Of a DNA stretch of 64,000 bases, positions 38,383-47,147 are shown piece by piece (position 1 is the stretch's first letter; every line of letters starts with the position of its first letter). The translations under genes were made by a program, and so were the position numbers. Origin of the DNA: Collimonas antrihumi (lineage in GTDB: Bacteria > Pseudomonadota > Gammaproteobacteria > Burkholderiales > Burkholderiaceae_D); contig NZ_JAGQED010000022.1 in assembly GCF_018304965.1 (NCBI RefSeq), positions 1 to 64,000 of the forward strand. Direction: 5' to 3'. The notes under the pieces were generated by a model, which was not told the DNA's origin, did no database searches, and was given only the letters and a program-made list of their open reading frames with translations.

Positions 38383-39744
38383 TCATGTGTTGACCTTTTC
38401 CGTGACCTTTTCCGCGACCTTTTCCGCGACCGTCTCCGCGACGTTGGCAACCTCGCCCCCATTCATCCGCGGATGGGCGGCAAAAAAAGCGAGCAAGCGT
38501 TCTTTGATCACGGCGCGCGAGCAGTGCAGTTGCAACCGTCGCACTGCGTGTTCGGCCATTTGCCAATATTTGTCCGGTTCCTGCCTGGCGACGCGATAAC
38601 TGTCTTTGTAGGCTGCAAGCAAAGTGCCCCAGTCAATGCGGTAACGCAGGGTACGGTATGCCTGGCGCGGGTCGTGCGGCCAGTGGCTGGGCTCCGTGGT
38701 GGAGTCCAGCACAAACGCATTGTCGTCATCGATATAGTCGGCCATCGCAGTGTTGCGCGGCGCGATGGCTGGTTTGCCGCAGGACATGAATTCCATCAAA
38801 GGCAGGCATTGGCCTTCGCCGTGCGACGTGTTCAGGACATACGTCGTTGCCGATACCAGGCGTTCGTAATCGGCGTCGCTCAGGTAACCGTGGATCAGCA
38901 GAATCCGGCACTTGAACGGCGTCAGCTTATAGACATTCTCGAGCAAATTATCGATGCCGATGCGCACATCGTGGTGCGTCAGCTTCAACACCAGCGTGGC
39001 GTCTTCAACATCGCGGAAAGCCCAGCAAAAGGCGCTGATCATGTCGTACCAGTTCTTGCGTCCGTCATACGGATTGAAAACCGAGGTATACACCACGCCA
39101 TCGATATGGACCTTGACCGGCTCACGCCTGGCAAGCGCCGGTGGTCGTACCAGATCCGGCTTGGGAAAGCGCCGGCGCGGCACGCTATAGGGAGAAAGGT
39201 CGACCGTACGGCTATCGATGACGGTGCCGGCCACATGCAGGTCAACGCCGCCAGGATGATTGGCAATCGATAATTTCTCGCGTAACGCGGCAAAACGATC
39301 CCAGACCGGCGCCGGGATGGATGCTACCGGAAACGCCGGCGTCATCGCCCGCCGCACCGAGTCCGCGGTGAATACCGAATGCGTGATCGCGCTGCCGGCT
39401 TTATCGAACACATAGCGCCAGTCGTGACGTGGCTCGCCAAACCAGACTTCATTGGGCAGCGTACTGAACTCCCAGGCGAACACCGGGATGGTCGGACAAA
39501 TCAGATCAACCACCGTTTTATGCGGTGGCGAAAATGACAGGAAAACGCAGGATTCGCCATGTGCTTTGGCACTCCTGTAGATGTCATCCACCTCACGCGC
39601 AGGATCGCTGACGGTAACCACGATGCCAATCTGTTCCAGCACCGGGCGGAATTCTTTCAAGACGAAGTAATAACTGTATTCTGGCAAGCCCAGATTGGAC
39701 GCGATCGAGCCGGAGTTGGTTTCTGAATAAATAATGATAATCAT
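38383..39744 (-). CDS. Glycosyltransferase, paralogue of the upstream gene
   Basis: A 453-residue GT-B-like transferase. The N-terminal half opens with MIIIIYSETNSGSIASNLGL and PEYSYYFVLKEFRPVL. The C-terminal half contains GVVYTSVFNPYDGRKNWYDM, LNTSHGEGQCLPLMEFMSCG with an EX7E-type arrangement and KPAIAPRNTAM. It is clearly homologous throughout to the gene at 39741-41378, so the pair arose by duplication. The last 20 residues form a VAEKVAEKV repeat encoded by 12-bp tandem repeats. Its ATG overlaps the upstream stop (ATGA). Sugar specificity unknown. Confidence 0.8.
   Translation of the reverse strand: MIIIIYSETNSGSIASNLGLPEYSYYFVLKEFRPVLEQIGIVVTVSDPAREVDDIYRSAKAHGESCVFLSFSPPHKTVVDLICPTIPVFAWEFSTLPNEVWFGEPRHDWRYVFDKAGSAITHSVFTADSVRRAMTPAFPVASIPAPVWDRFAALREKLSIANHPGGVDLHVAGTVIDSRTVDLSPYSVPRRRFPKPDLVRPPALARREPVKVHIDGVVYTSVFNPYDGRKNWYDMISAFCWAFRDVEDATLVLKLTHHDVRIGIDNLLENVYKLTPFKCRILLIHGYLSDADYERLVSATTYVLNTSHGEGQCLPLMEFMSCGKPAIAPRNTAMADYIDDDNAFVLDSTTEPSHWPHDPRQAYRTLRYRIDWGTLLAAYKDSYRVARQEPDKYWQMAEHAVRRLQLHCSRAVIKERLLAFFAAHPRMNGGEVANVAETVAEKVAEKVTEKVNT
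38391..38438. repeat. 12-bp tandem repeat at the 3' end of a glycosyltransferase gene
   Basis: Four copies of a unit like TGACCTTTTCCG / CGACCTTTTCCG in frame with the gene encode the repeated residues VAEK and VTEK. Copies could be gained or lost without disturbing the frame. Confidence 0.85.
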
Positions 39745-41378
39745 CTGGCGGCGGCCCCTGCTTGCTGAAAGAAACTGCGCAGCTGTTCCTTCACGACCGC
39801 TCCTGAACTATAAGACTCCAGGCGCGCCATGGCGTGCTTGCTCATGTCGAGATATTTTTCAGGCTGCTGTTTCGCTACCCGATAGCTGTCTTCGTACGCT
39901 GTGCAGATCGACTCCCAGTCGAGGCGGTAACGCAAGGTGCGGAACAGGTCGCGCGGATCGTGCGGCCAGACATTGTGCTCGAGGCCGGACTTGACGATAA
40001 AGGCTGCGCCGTCGTCAATATAGTCTTCCATCGCCGTGTGCCGCGGCGCAATGACTGGCTTACCGCAGCACATGAACTCCATCAGCGGCAAACACAAACC
40101 TTCGCACAGCGAGGTGTTGACGTAATAGCTGGTGGCGCCGATCAGTTCCTCATAAGTTGCATCATCCAGGTAGGCATGCAGGGTCAAAACCCGGCATTTG
40201 AACGGCGCCAGCTGCGACAGCAAAGTCAGCAAAGTGTTGTGATACCGCGATAGATCACGCTCATTCATCTTCAGCACCAGCGTCGCGTCTTCGACGTCAC
40301 GGAAAGTCCAGCAAAATGCGGTCACCATGTCGAACCAGTTCTTGCGTCCGTCCTTGGGACTGAGGATAGAGGTATAAACCACCCCCTCCAGATTAACCAC
40401 TGCTTCCGGCTCCAGCACCTCGGCAGGCGCAACTGGCAGTAGCGGTGGCGGCTCCGGTAGTTCAGGCTGCTGTGGCGCTGCTATCGGCAACTGCTGCGGC
40501 GGAATTGCCCTGCTTTCATAACGCATCGCGGCGCGTACGAGGGCATCCCCGCTACGTCCGCTGATCGCCACTGCTCTGGCTAGCCATAAAGGCAGCAGAT
40601 CGCGCAACGCTTCACGATACCAGGTCAGCAAATGGCGTTTGGTCACGGCCAGTCGATAACGCAAGTTTTTGGCGGGCGCTACGGGTTCAGGCCGGGCTGG
40701 CGGCTCCGGCGCCAATTGTGGCGGTTCAGGCGCCAGTGGCAGCGGCTCAGACGGCGGCAACGATTGCAACTCCACTTCATCCGACGCTTCGGGAAAGGTG
40801 ATGTGCGCGATCAAACCGTCCGCGGACAAACCCAACAAATGACTATCGATCACAGTGCCGCGCAGGTGCAGCACACTTTCACTTGGCGGCAACCTAGCGC
40901 CGAATCGCGCACGAGCGCCGGCAAACTGCTCCCACAAAGGCGCCGGCACCGCCAACACCGGAAATGCCGCTCCCATCGCCTCCCTGACAATACGGGCTGT
41001 ATAGGTTGACAGCGTTATCGCTCTGCCATGACGGGCAAACACTACACGCCAGTCGTTGCGCGCATCGTCATCCCATATTTCATCGGGGATATTGCTGTAC
41101 TCCCAGGCGAAAACTGAAATCGTCGGGCACTTGAGATCGATCAGCGTCTTGTTCGGCGGGGAAAAGGACAGGAACACGCAGTCCTCGCCGCGCTGCCGGC
41201 ACTCTTCAAACAACGGATCAACTTCAGTTTCCGGGGACCGTACCAGCGTGACCGTTCCGAGTTCCGCCAACACGGCACGAAAGGCTTTCAAGACGAAATA
41301 GTAGCTGTACTCTGGTAAACCAAGGCTTTTATCGATCGTACTTTCGCCAATATCCGAATACAGAATGAAATTCATCAA
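39741..41378 (-). CDS. Glycosyltransferase with Pro-rich internal linker
   Basis: A 545-residue paralogue of the neighbour at 38383-39744. Shared blocks are LGLPEYSYYFVLKAFRAVL, CVFLSFSPPNKTLIDLKCPT, GVVYTSILSPKDGRKNWFDM and CEGLCLPLMEFMCCGKPVIA. Between the N- and C-terminal halves it has about 90 extra residues that are Pro/Glu/Ala rich (about residues 205-325: PPSEPLPLAPEPPQLAPEPP and a second Pro run), with a basic helical stretch between. It is the first gene of the polysaccharide cluster, with 385 bp of non-coding DNA upstream. Sugar specificity unknown. Confidence 0.8.
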   Translation of the reverse strand: MMNFILYSDIGESTIDKSLGLPEYSYYFVLKAFRAVLAELGTVTLVRSPETEVDPLFEECRQRGEDCVFLSFSPPNKTLIDLKCPTISVFAWEYSNIPDEIWDDDARNDWRVVFARHGRAITLSTYTARIVREAMGAAFPVLAVPAPLWEQFAGARARFGARLPPSESVLHLRGTVIDSHLLGLSADGLIAHITFPEASDEVELQSLPPSEPLPLAPEPPQLAPEPPARPEPVAPAKNLRYRLAVTKRHLLTWYREALRDLLPLWLARAVAISGRSGDALVRAAMRYESRAIPPQQLPIAAPQQPELPEPPPLLPVAPAEVLEPEAVVNLEGVVYTSILSPKDGRKNWFDMVTAFCWTFRDVEDATLVLKMNERDLSRYHNTLLTLLSQLAPFKCRVLTLHAYLDDATYEELIGATSYYVNTSLCEGLCLPLMEFMCCGKPVIAPRHTAMEDYIDDGAAFIVKSGLEHNVWPHDPRDLFRTLRYRLDWESICTAYEDSYRVAKQQPEKYLDMSKHAMARLESYSSGAVVKEQLRSFFQQAGAAAR

Positions 41379-41763
41379 AATCGTACTTTTAGTCGAATGT
41401 TAATCGTCCAACCATTGCTTATTGCAACTTCAGACTAGTCTCAACCCCGTAAACGAGGCAATTCTTTATTATGTATTCAGGGGTGCGGGGGCAGCCGTGC
41501 GGCGCATCACCAAGAAAGTTTCCTTGCAAACACACTCCCTGTTGCTGTCGATAATACCTGATACCAGTCGGCGGTAGTACGATACGCCCCAGCTTTAGAG
41601 CGGGAACCCTATTGTGTCGAAATGTAACGCAGGGTTACTTTGAGAATACCAGTCAGCCGATCTGACAAAAAGCGCTTGGGAAGGGGTAATACAGAATTGA
41701 CAATAATTATAAAAACATCAACCTCGAATAAGATTGGATGTAATTTGCCAATCAACCAATCGC
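41379..41763. other. 385-bp intergenic region upstream of the polysaccharide cluster
   Basis: This A+T-rich stretch must hold the promoter of the minus-strand polysaccharide operon and the 3' end of the LysR gene's transcript. I found no convincing sigma-70 pair on the minus strand, no terminator and no JUMPstart element in that orientation. A GGCGGTAG octamer, the ops core sequence, occurs near 41570 but on the plus strand, so it is not positioned to act on the operon. Confidence 0.5.
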
Positions 41764-42654
41764 TCAGGCAGGCGGCAGCGCATGCTCCATACAGTACTGG
41801 CTGATCCACTCGCGGAAGATGCCGACTTTTTGCTGGTTAGCGACGCTTTCCGGATAAACGAAATAATAGCTTTGCCCTGGCATCACACAGTCGAACGGCT
41901 TGACCAGGCGCCGCATCTCGAGATCATCGCCGGCCAAAATGCAATCACCTATCGCCACGCCGAATCCTTGCGCCGCGGCGTTCACGGCCGAGTCCAGGGT
42001 TTCGAAACTCTGTCCGCTGCTGGCGTCCACGCCTTTGACGCCGGCAAAGCGCAACCACATTTCCCAATCCCGATGGTCCCTGGTGGGATGCAGCAAAGTC
42101 TGCTGCGCCAGTTGTTCCGGCGCCAGTTGCGGTTGTTCCTTGAGCATCGCCGGCGAACATACCGGCGTCAATTGCTCGGTAAACAGCAAGAGGGAATGGG
42201 TATCTTTGCCGGTCGGCGCGCCATACACGATGGCAGCGTCAAACGACTCGCGCTGGAAGTCGACATTGTGCTGCAAAGCTGTTGTGACCTGCAGCTGGAT
42301 CTCCGGATGCTCAGCCTGAAACAGCATGATCTTGGGATAAATCCAACGCATGATGCAGGTCGGCACTTTCAATGCCAGGTCGGTGCGCTGCCGCGTCAAC
42401 CGGGTAGAAATCTCTTCAATCCGCGCGAAGCTTTCGCGCACTGCAGGCAGCAGCAGTTCGCCCTCTTCGGTCAGCGTCAAACCGCGTGCATGGCGCTGAA
42501 ACAACGGGAAGCCGTAATACTCCTCCAGGATCAGTATCTGCCGGCTGACCGCGCCTTGGGTCAGGCATAGGTAATTGGCGGCATGCGTAATGTTTTGATG
42601 GCGCGCGACAGTCTCGAAGACTTGCAGGGCATTCAAAGGTGGCAATTTGCGCAT
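41764..42654 (-). CDS. LysR-family regulator, GcvA type
   Basis: A 296-residue LysR protein. It starts MRKLPPLNALQVFETVARHQ, the GcvA-type opening, with the helix-turn-helix at YLCLTQGAVSRQILILEEY. The effector domain includes FGVAIGDCILAGDDL. CCGGAG lies 7 bases before ATG 42654; a frame reaching to 42798 has no ribosome binding site. It diverges from the transport/catabolic operon at 43063 with 408 bp between and is the obvious candidate regulator. Confidence 0.88.
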   Translation of the reverse strand: MRKLPPLNALQVFETVARHQNITHAANYLCLTQGAVSRQILILEEYYGFPLFQRHARGLTLTEEGELLLPAVRESFARIEEISTRLTRQRTDLALKVPTCIMRWIYPKIMLFQAEHPEIQLQVTTALQHNVDFQRESFDAAIVYGAPTGKDTHSLLLFTEQLTPVCSPAMLKEQPQLAPEQLAQQTLLHPTRDHRDWEMWLRFAGVKGVDASSGQSFETLDSAVNAAAQGFGVAIGDCILAGDDLEMRRLVKPFDCVMPGQSYYFVYPESVANQQKVGIFREWISQYCMEHALPPA

Positions 42655-43062
42655 GAGCGTCTCCGGAGATTCCAGCCACCAGGAAAACGCATGGCTCCTA
42701 TGATTATATTTCGTTTGTGAACGCCCGGGCAATGCACAAGAATAGCAAGCATAAAAAAGTGAACAGTCCCATAGGGACATTTCACAAAGAAAATACATTT
42801 TCTAATACCGGAGCGAGACAAAATGGACCCTATCCCCCAGCGCGCCACCTTCAGTGGAAACGACCCTGCCTTAGTTACCAAGCGGCATCTATGCCTGCTG
42901 CCCGAAGTCTTTTCAGGCATCAGTTTTATGCATCCAGGCAATCATTAAAACTAATGCCTTGAGGCAATATCTGGCATACCTCTTGCATCAGCAAGTAGCG
43001 CCAACACAGCAAACCATAGGCATTCAGCAGTTGTTTCCACCCTTCCACACCAGGAGCAAGCC
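42655..43062. other. 408-bp control region between the LysR gene and the transport operon
   Basis: The region is non-coding. It holds a sigma-54-type promoter at 42971-42987 and upstream of it the inverted repeat ATGCCTG (42891-42897) / CAGGCAT (42914-42920), spaced 16 bp apart, which could be an activator site. The start codon of the first gene has an AGGAG 6 bases upstream. No terminator was seen. Confidence 0.65.
42971..42987 (+). promoter_or_regulatory. Putative sigma-54 (-24/-12) promoter
   Basis: CTGGCATACCTCTTGCA matches the sigma-54 consensus YTGGCACG-N4-TTGCW with exact GG-to-GC spacing; only the C and G at positions 6 and 7 of the -24 element differ. Transcription would begin near 43000, about 60 nt before the first gene. 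Sigma-54 control fits an operon for uptake and breakdown of a nitrogen compound. Confidence 0.65.
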
Positions 43063-44157
43063 ATGCAAAATACAGATACCAAACGTCGTAATGTCATCAA
43101 AGCAATTGGTGCATCGATTGCAGCATCCACGCTATCCGCACCATTTGTGAACGTCTTTGCACAGGAACAGAACTTCAAAGGCAAGACGCTACGCTTCCTG
43201 ACCTGGTCGGACGACACCGGCCTGGCAGCGCTGCGCAATATTGCCGCCAGTTTCTCTGAAAAGACCGGCGCCAAAGTGATTGCCGACCGTGCCGATGGCA
43301 CTTCGGGCATGGTCGCCAAACTGAAAGCTGCCGGCAGCAAGCCGCAATATGATGTGATTACACTGGCGGGTGTCGGCGCTTCGGGCCTGGCAGATGCCGG
43401 TTTGCTGATGCAACCGGACCTGGCCCGCCTGCCGAACCTGAAAGATGTCGCGCCGGAGCATCGCAGCGGCGCCAACGGTTTCGGTGTCGGCTACCTGCTG
43501 TGGACCAACGGCCTTATCTACAACACATCAACCTTCAAGGCGCCGCCATCCAGTTACGAAGCCTTGTGGGATCAAAAATATAGCGGTCGCATCTTCCTGC
43601 CGCCGCCAAGCTGGGTCGAGGCGGTCGACCTTGCCATCATTGCAGCGAAACTGTCCGGCGGTTCACAAAAGAATATCGATCCCGGCTTCAAGAAGCTGGC
43701 GCAGCTCAAGGACCGCATCCTGATGCTCGGCGAAAATCCGAACCAGGTGGCCGAGCTGTTCCGCACCAACGCGCTTGATCTGGGCGGCATCTACTCGCCG
43801 GCGTTCTTCCCGGTGGCGATTAAAAAGCCGGAATACAAGATGGGCGTCACCTATGACATGAAAGAAGGTTTTGCCGCCCAGTTGATGTATACCGTGATTC
43901 CGAAATCGCATCCGGGCGACCTCGACCTGATCCACGCTTTCATCAACCACACGCTCGATCCTGTTGTACAAGGAAAAATGGCTGCCGATGTGCTCAACGG
44001 ACCGGTGAATACCAAGGCCGCAATACCGGCGGAAAGCAGCCGCTACGTTCCCAGCACAAGACAGATCGCCGAGAAAGCGCAGATTCACGACGACAAGGCG
44101 CTGGCCGCGGTGCAAAGCGAATGGGTCCGCCGGTATACCGAGATTTTCTCGGCGTAA
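43063..44157 (+). CDS. ABC transporter substrate-binding protein, polyamine (PotD/PotF) type
   Basis: A 364-residue periplasmic binding protein. The N-terminus TKRRNVIKAIGASIAASTLS is a signal with a twin Arg, suggesting Tat export, and is cleaved around FAQEQ. The mature protein has the LRFLTWSDDTGLAALRNIA opening of the family 1 (spermidine/putrescine, iron, thiamine) binding proteins, and the GYLLWTNGLIYNT pattern typical of PotD-like relatives. The ligand may be a polyamine, opine or guanidino compound; the downstream enzymes favour a guanidino substrate. It is first of a nine-gene run. Confidence 0.82.
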   Translation: MQNTDTKRRNVIKAIGASIAASTLSAPFVNVFAQEQNFKGKTLRFLTWSDDTGLAALRNIAASFSEKTGAKVIADRADGTSGMVAKLKAAGSKPQYDVITLAGVGASGLADAGLLMQPDLARLPNLKDVAPEHRSGANGFGVGYLLWTNGLIYNTSTFKAPPSSYEALWDQKYSGRIFLPPPSWVEAVDLAIIAAKLSGGSQKNIDPGFKKLAQLKDRILMLGENPNQVAELFRTNALDLGGIYSPAFFPVAIKKPEYKMGVTYDMKEGFAAQLMYTVIPKSHPGDLDLIHAFINHTLDPVVQGKMAADVLNGPVNTKAAIPAESSRYVPSTRQIAEKAQIHDDKALAAVQSEWVRRYTEIFSA

Positions 44158-44159
44158 TA

Positions 44160-44199
44160 AATAAGCCCGAATAAGCCCGAATAAACCCGAATAAACCCG
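44160..44199. repeat. 10-bp tandem repeat, four copies
   Basis: AATAAGCCCG twice followed by AATAAACCCG twice fill the space just after the stop codon of the binding-protein gene. Non-coding and in perfect register. Confidence 0.9.
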
Positions 44200-44221
44200 G
44201 CGACACGCAAAGGCAAAAGCA

Positions 44222-45079
44222 ATGCTCGATCAAAATTCCAATGCCCGACCGTGGCTGCTGCTACTGCCGGTACTGCTGTTTCTGGCAGTGCTGGCGGCGG
44301 CGGCGCTGGCGGTAATCCGCATGAGCGTAGGCAGTAACGGCGACGAATGGCACAGCGTTTCACTGACCAGTTATGCCGACCTGGCGACTCCTTACTACAT
44401 GAAATCGCTCTGGCTCACCTTGCGCCTGGCGTTTCAAAGCACGGTGCTGGCGGTGTTGCTGGCGATCCCGGTAGCGATTGCCATGGCGCGCGCCAAATCC
44501 AAGCTGGCGCGACGCCTGCTGCTGACTGGCGTGCTGCTGCCGTTGCTGGTGAATCTGCTGCTGCAAAGCTATGGCTGGCTGATCATCCTCGGCCCTGGCG
44601 GCGTACTCAACAATTCGCTGCTGGCGCTGGGCATCGTACAGCGTCCGGTGCAATGGCTGTATCGTGAAAACGGTGTATTGCTAGGCCTGATACAAACCGC
44701 ATTTCCGCTGGCGGCATTGCCAATGGCCAGTACACTCAAAGCGATTTCAGGTAGCTACGAAGAGGCCGCAGCAACCATGGGCGCCAGCCGCTGGCAAATC
44801 TTGCGCCATGTACTGCTACCGCTGGCAATGCCAGGGATTCTGTCAGGCGCGCTGCTGGTGTTCGCCTACAACGCCAGCGCCTTTGCAGTGCCGCTGCTGC
44901 TTGGTGGACGCCGGGTTTCCATGCTGGCAGTGCTGGTGCGTGACCAGATCACGCCTTTACTCAACTGGCCCGCAGCATCAGCCACCAGCGTCGTATTGAT
45001 GCTGGCGACTTTGGCGGTGATGGCGCTGTCGCAGAAACTGGTGCACCGGTCACAGAAAATGCTGGGGAACACACAATGA
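44222..45079 (+). CDS. ABC transporter permease, polyamine (PotB/PotH) type
   Basis: A 285-residue inner-membrane permease with six predicted helices. The EAA loop is EEAAATMGASRWQILRHVLLPLAMPG at about residues 180-205. The N-terminal helix LLLLPVLLFLAVLAAAALAV matches PotB/PotH. It forms the heterodimeric channel with the next gene, whose ATG overlaps its stop (ATGA at 45076). Confidence 0.88.
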   Translation: MLDQNSNARPWLLLLPVLLFLAVLAAAALAVIRMSVGSNGDEWHSVSLTSYADLATPYYMKSLWLTLRLAFQSTVLAVLLAIPVAIAMARAKSKLARRLLLTGVLLPLLVNLLLQSYGWLIILGPGGVLNNSLLALGIVQRPVQWLYRENGVLLGLIQTAFPLAALPMASTLKAISGSYEEAAATMGASRWQILRHVLLPLAMPGILSGALLVFAYNASAFAVPLLLGGRRVSMLAVLVRDQITPLLNWPAASATSVVLMLATLAVMALSQKLVHRSQKMLGNTQ

Positions 45080-45927
45080 CTTCATTCGCTCTACCCTTCT
45101 TGCGGCGCGCCCTGCCCGGCCAGCTCACCCGCCTGACCGGTGTGCTGGCGGCGGTGGTGCTGATATTGGCAGCGATGCCGATCATCACCATGATCATCAT
45201 GTCGTTCGGCGCCTCCGACACCTTGGCTTTTCCGCCACCCGGTTATGGCTTGCAATGGTATCGGGCCGCCTGGCACACATTCATGTCGCCTGACGCCAGC
45301 GACGTCCTGTCGATGGGACAGGCGCTTGGCACCAGCCTTAAGGTGGCCGTGGCAACCATGCTGATCGCCGCAGCGGTGGCAATTCCTGCAGCCTATGCGC
45401 TCAACCGCTTCAACTTCCCGGGTAAAGGCATCATCGAGCAATTCATCGCCTTGCCCATGGTGTATCCGCTGGTGATGCTGGGCATTTCGTTGCTGCTGGT
45501 GTTCAACTATATTCCTGTTGAGCTGGGCATTTTCCGGCTGGTCATCGCCCATGTGATCCTGGCATTGCCGTTCGCAGTCAAGAATTGTTCGGCATCGATT
45601 GCCGGTATCGGTCCGGAATTCGAAGAGGCGGCCTACCTGATGGGAGCACGGCCGATGCGCGCCATGTTCGACGTCGTGCTGCCGCTGATGCGGCCCGGCA
45701 TCATGGCCGGGATGCTGTTCGCCTTCATCGTCTCCTTCAACGAATTCACGGTGACCTTCTTCCTGTATGACGTCGATACCATGACCTTGCCGGTATGGCT
45801 CTACAGCCGCACTGTTTCGTCACTCGACCCTACCGTATTCTCGTTCGCCGTGTTTATCGTATTGATCGACTTCGGCTTGATCTGGTTGCTGGAAAAGCTG
45901 GTGGGCGACGATGGTGTGGCGCTCTAA
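45076..45927 (+). CDS. ABC transporter permease, polyamine (PotC/PotI) type
   Basis: A 283-residue inner-membrane permease with about six helices. The EAA loop is FEEAAYLMGARPMRAMFDVVLP (about residues 180-200), and the C-terminal SFNEFTVTFFLYDVDTMTLP is typical of PotC/PotI. Partner of the upstream permease. Confidence 0.88.
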   Translation: MTSFALPFLRRALPGQLTRLTGVLAAVVLILAAMPIITMIIMSFGASDTLAFPPPGYGLQWYRAAWHTFMSPDASDVLSMGQALGTSLKVAVATMLIAAAVAIPAAYALNRFNFPGKGIIEQFIALPMVYPLVMLGISLLLVFNYIPVELGIFRLVIAHVILALPFAVKNCSASIAGIGPEFEEAAYLMGARPMRAMFDVVLPLMRPGIMAGMLFAFIVSFNEFTVTFFLYDVDTMTLPVWLYSRTVSSLDPTVFSFAVFIVLIDFGLIWLLEKLVGDDGVAL

Positions 45928-45968
45928 TCAAATATTGAATAAATGCGTTCCAACTTAGCGAGCACAAC

Positions 45969-47075
45969 ATGAGCAATCAACTAGTCCTTGAAAACATCAA
46001 CAAGCAATTCGGCGCGGTGCAAGTCGTCAAGCATGTCAACCTGAGCGTCCCGGAAGGCAAGCTGGTGTGTTTCCTGGGTCCGTCCGGCTGCGGCAAGACG
46101 ACACTGCTGCGCATGATCGCTGGCCTCGAAACACCAACCAGCGGCCGCCTCACCATGGCCGGTAAAGACCTCACCAATGTACCGGCCTGCGAACGAGATT
46201 TCGGCATGGTATTCCAGTCGCTGGCGTTGTTCCCGCACATGAGCGTGGCTGGCAACATTGCCTACCCGCTGCGCTTGCGCAAAGCCGACAAGCAAAGCCA
46301 AACCAAACGGGTCGACGAATTATTGCAACTGATCCAATTGCCGCACATGGCCAATCGTCCGGTGGCGCAATTGTCAGGCGGCCAGCGGCAACGGGTGGCG
46401 ATTGCACGCGCGCTGGCATCCGCGCCTAAACTGTTGTTGCTGGACGAACCGCTGTCAGCGCTGGACGCCAAGCTGCGCGAAGCGATGCAAGTTGAAATCC
46501 GCCTGCTGCAGCAACGCCTCGGCATCACCACCATCATGGTGACGCATGACCAGCGTGAAGCCATGACCATGGCCGATGTGATTGTGGTGATGGAGCAAGG
46601 CCGGATCGCGCAAATCGGTTCGCCGCTGGAAGTGTATCGGGATCCGGTCAATGAATTCGTCGCTGACTTCATCGGCCTCGGCAACATCCTGCCAGCTGTA
46701 TCGAACGGCGATCAGCGGGTACGGCTGGCCGGCGGTCAACAGATAGACGTCAGCGGCTCCCGCAAGATCAGCGACGGCCAGGAAATCCGTTTGTTGATCC
46801 GTCCTGAAGATGTTTGCCTGAAAATCAGCGAAGCTGTCGGGCACAAGGATCTACAATCCAGCATCCGCAATAATTGTGTGCCAGGCCAGGTCAGCTTCAT
46901 CCGCGATGTCGGTTCGTCGCTGGAAGCCACCATAGATTGTTCCGGCTTTTCCCTGACAGTAGCGACCAGCCCGCGCGAAGTTCCGGGATTGGCGATCGGG
47001 ACGCCGGTACTGGCAACCCTGCCGCCGCACGCCTGCAAGCTGATCGACGCCAGCCCGGGCCGGCTCGCTGCCTGA
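45969..47075 (+). CDS. ABC transporter ATP-binding protein, polyamine (PotA/PotG) type
   Basis: A 368-residue ATPase. Walker A GPSGCGKTT (about residues 38-46), the Q-loop in FGMVFQSLALFPHM, signature LSGGQRQRVAIARALA and Walker B LLLLDEPLSALD are all intact. The C-terminal 120 residues form a TOBE domain (IRPEDVCLKI, QVSFIRDVGSSLEATIDC). It powers the PotBC-like permease pair. Being the only ATPase in the operon, whether it also serves the second transporter is unclear; its TOBE domain type argues against this. Confidence 0.9.
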   Translation: MSNQLVLENINKQFGAVQVVKHVNLSVPEGKLVCFLGPSGCGKTTLLRMIAGLETPTSGRLTMAGKDLTNVPACERDFGMVFQSLALFPHMSVAGNIAYPLRLRKADKQSQTKRVDELLQLIQLPHMANRPVAQLSGGQRQRVAIARALASAPKLLLLDEPLSALDAKLREAMQVEIRLLQQRLGITTIMVTHDQREAMTMADVIVVMEQGRIAQIGSPLEVYRDPVNEFVADFIGLGNILPAVSNGDQRVRLAGGQQIDVSGSRKISDGQEIRLLIRPEDVCLKISEAVGHKDLQSSIRNNCVPGQVSFIRDVGSSLEATIDCSGFSLTVATSPREVPGLAIGTPVLATLPPHACKLIDASPGRLAA

Positions 47076-47100
47076 TAAAACATTTCATCTACCGAGTCAT

Positions 47101-47124
47101 CGACTTACTTATCGACTTACTTAT
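47101..47124. repeat. 12-bp tandem repeat, two copies
   Basis: CGACTTACTTAT occurs twice in tandem between the ATPase gene and the next binding-protein gene, just before the GAGGAAA ribosome binding site. Confidence 0.8.
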
Positions 47125-47147
47125 AACTTAGTCATAGAGGAAACACC

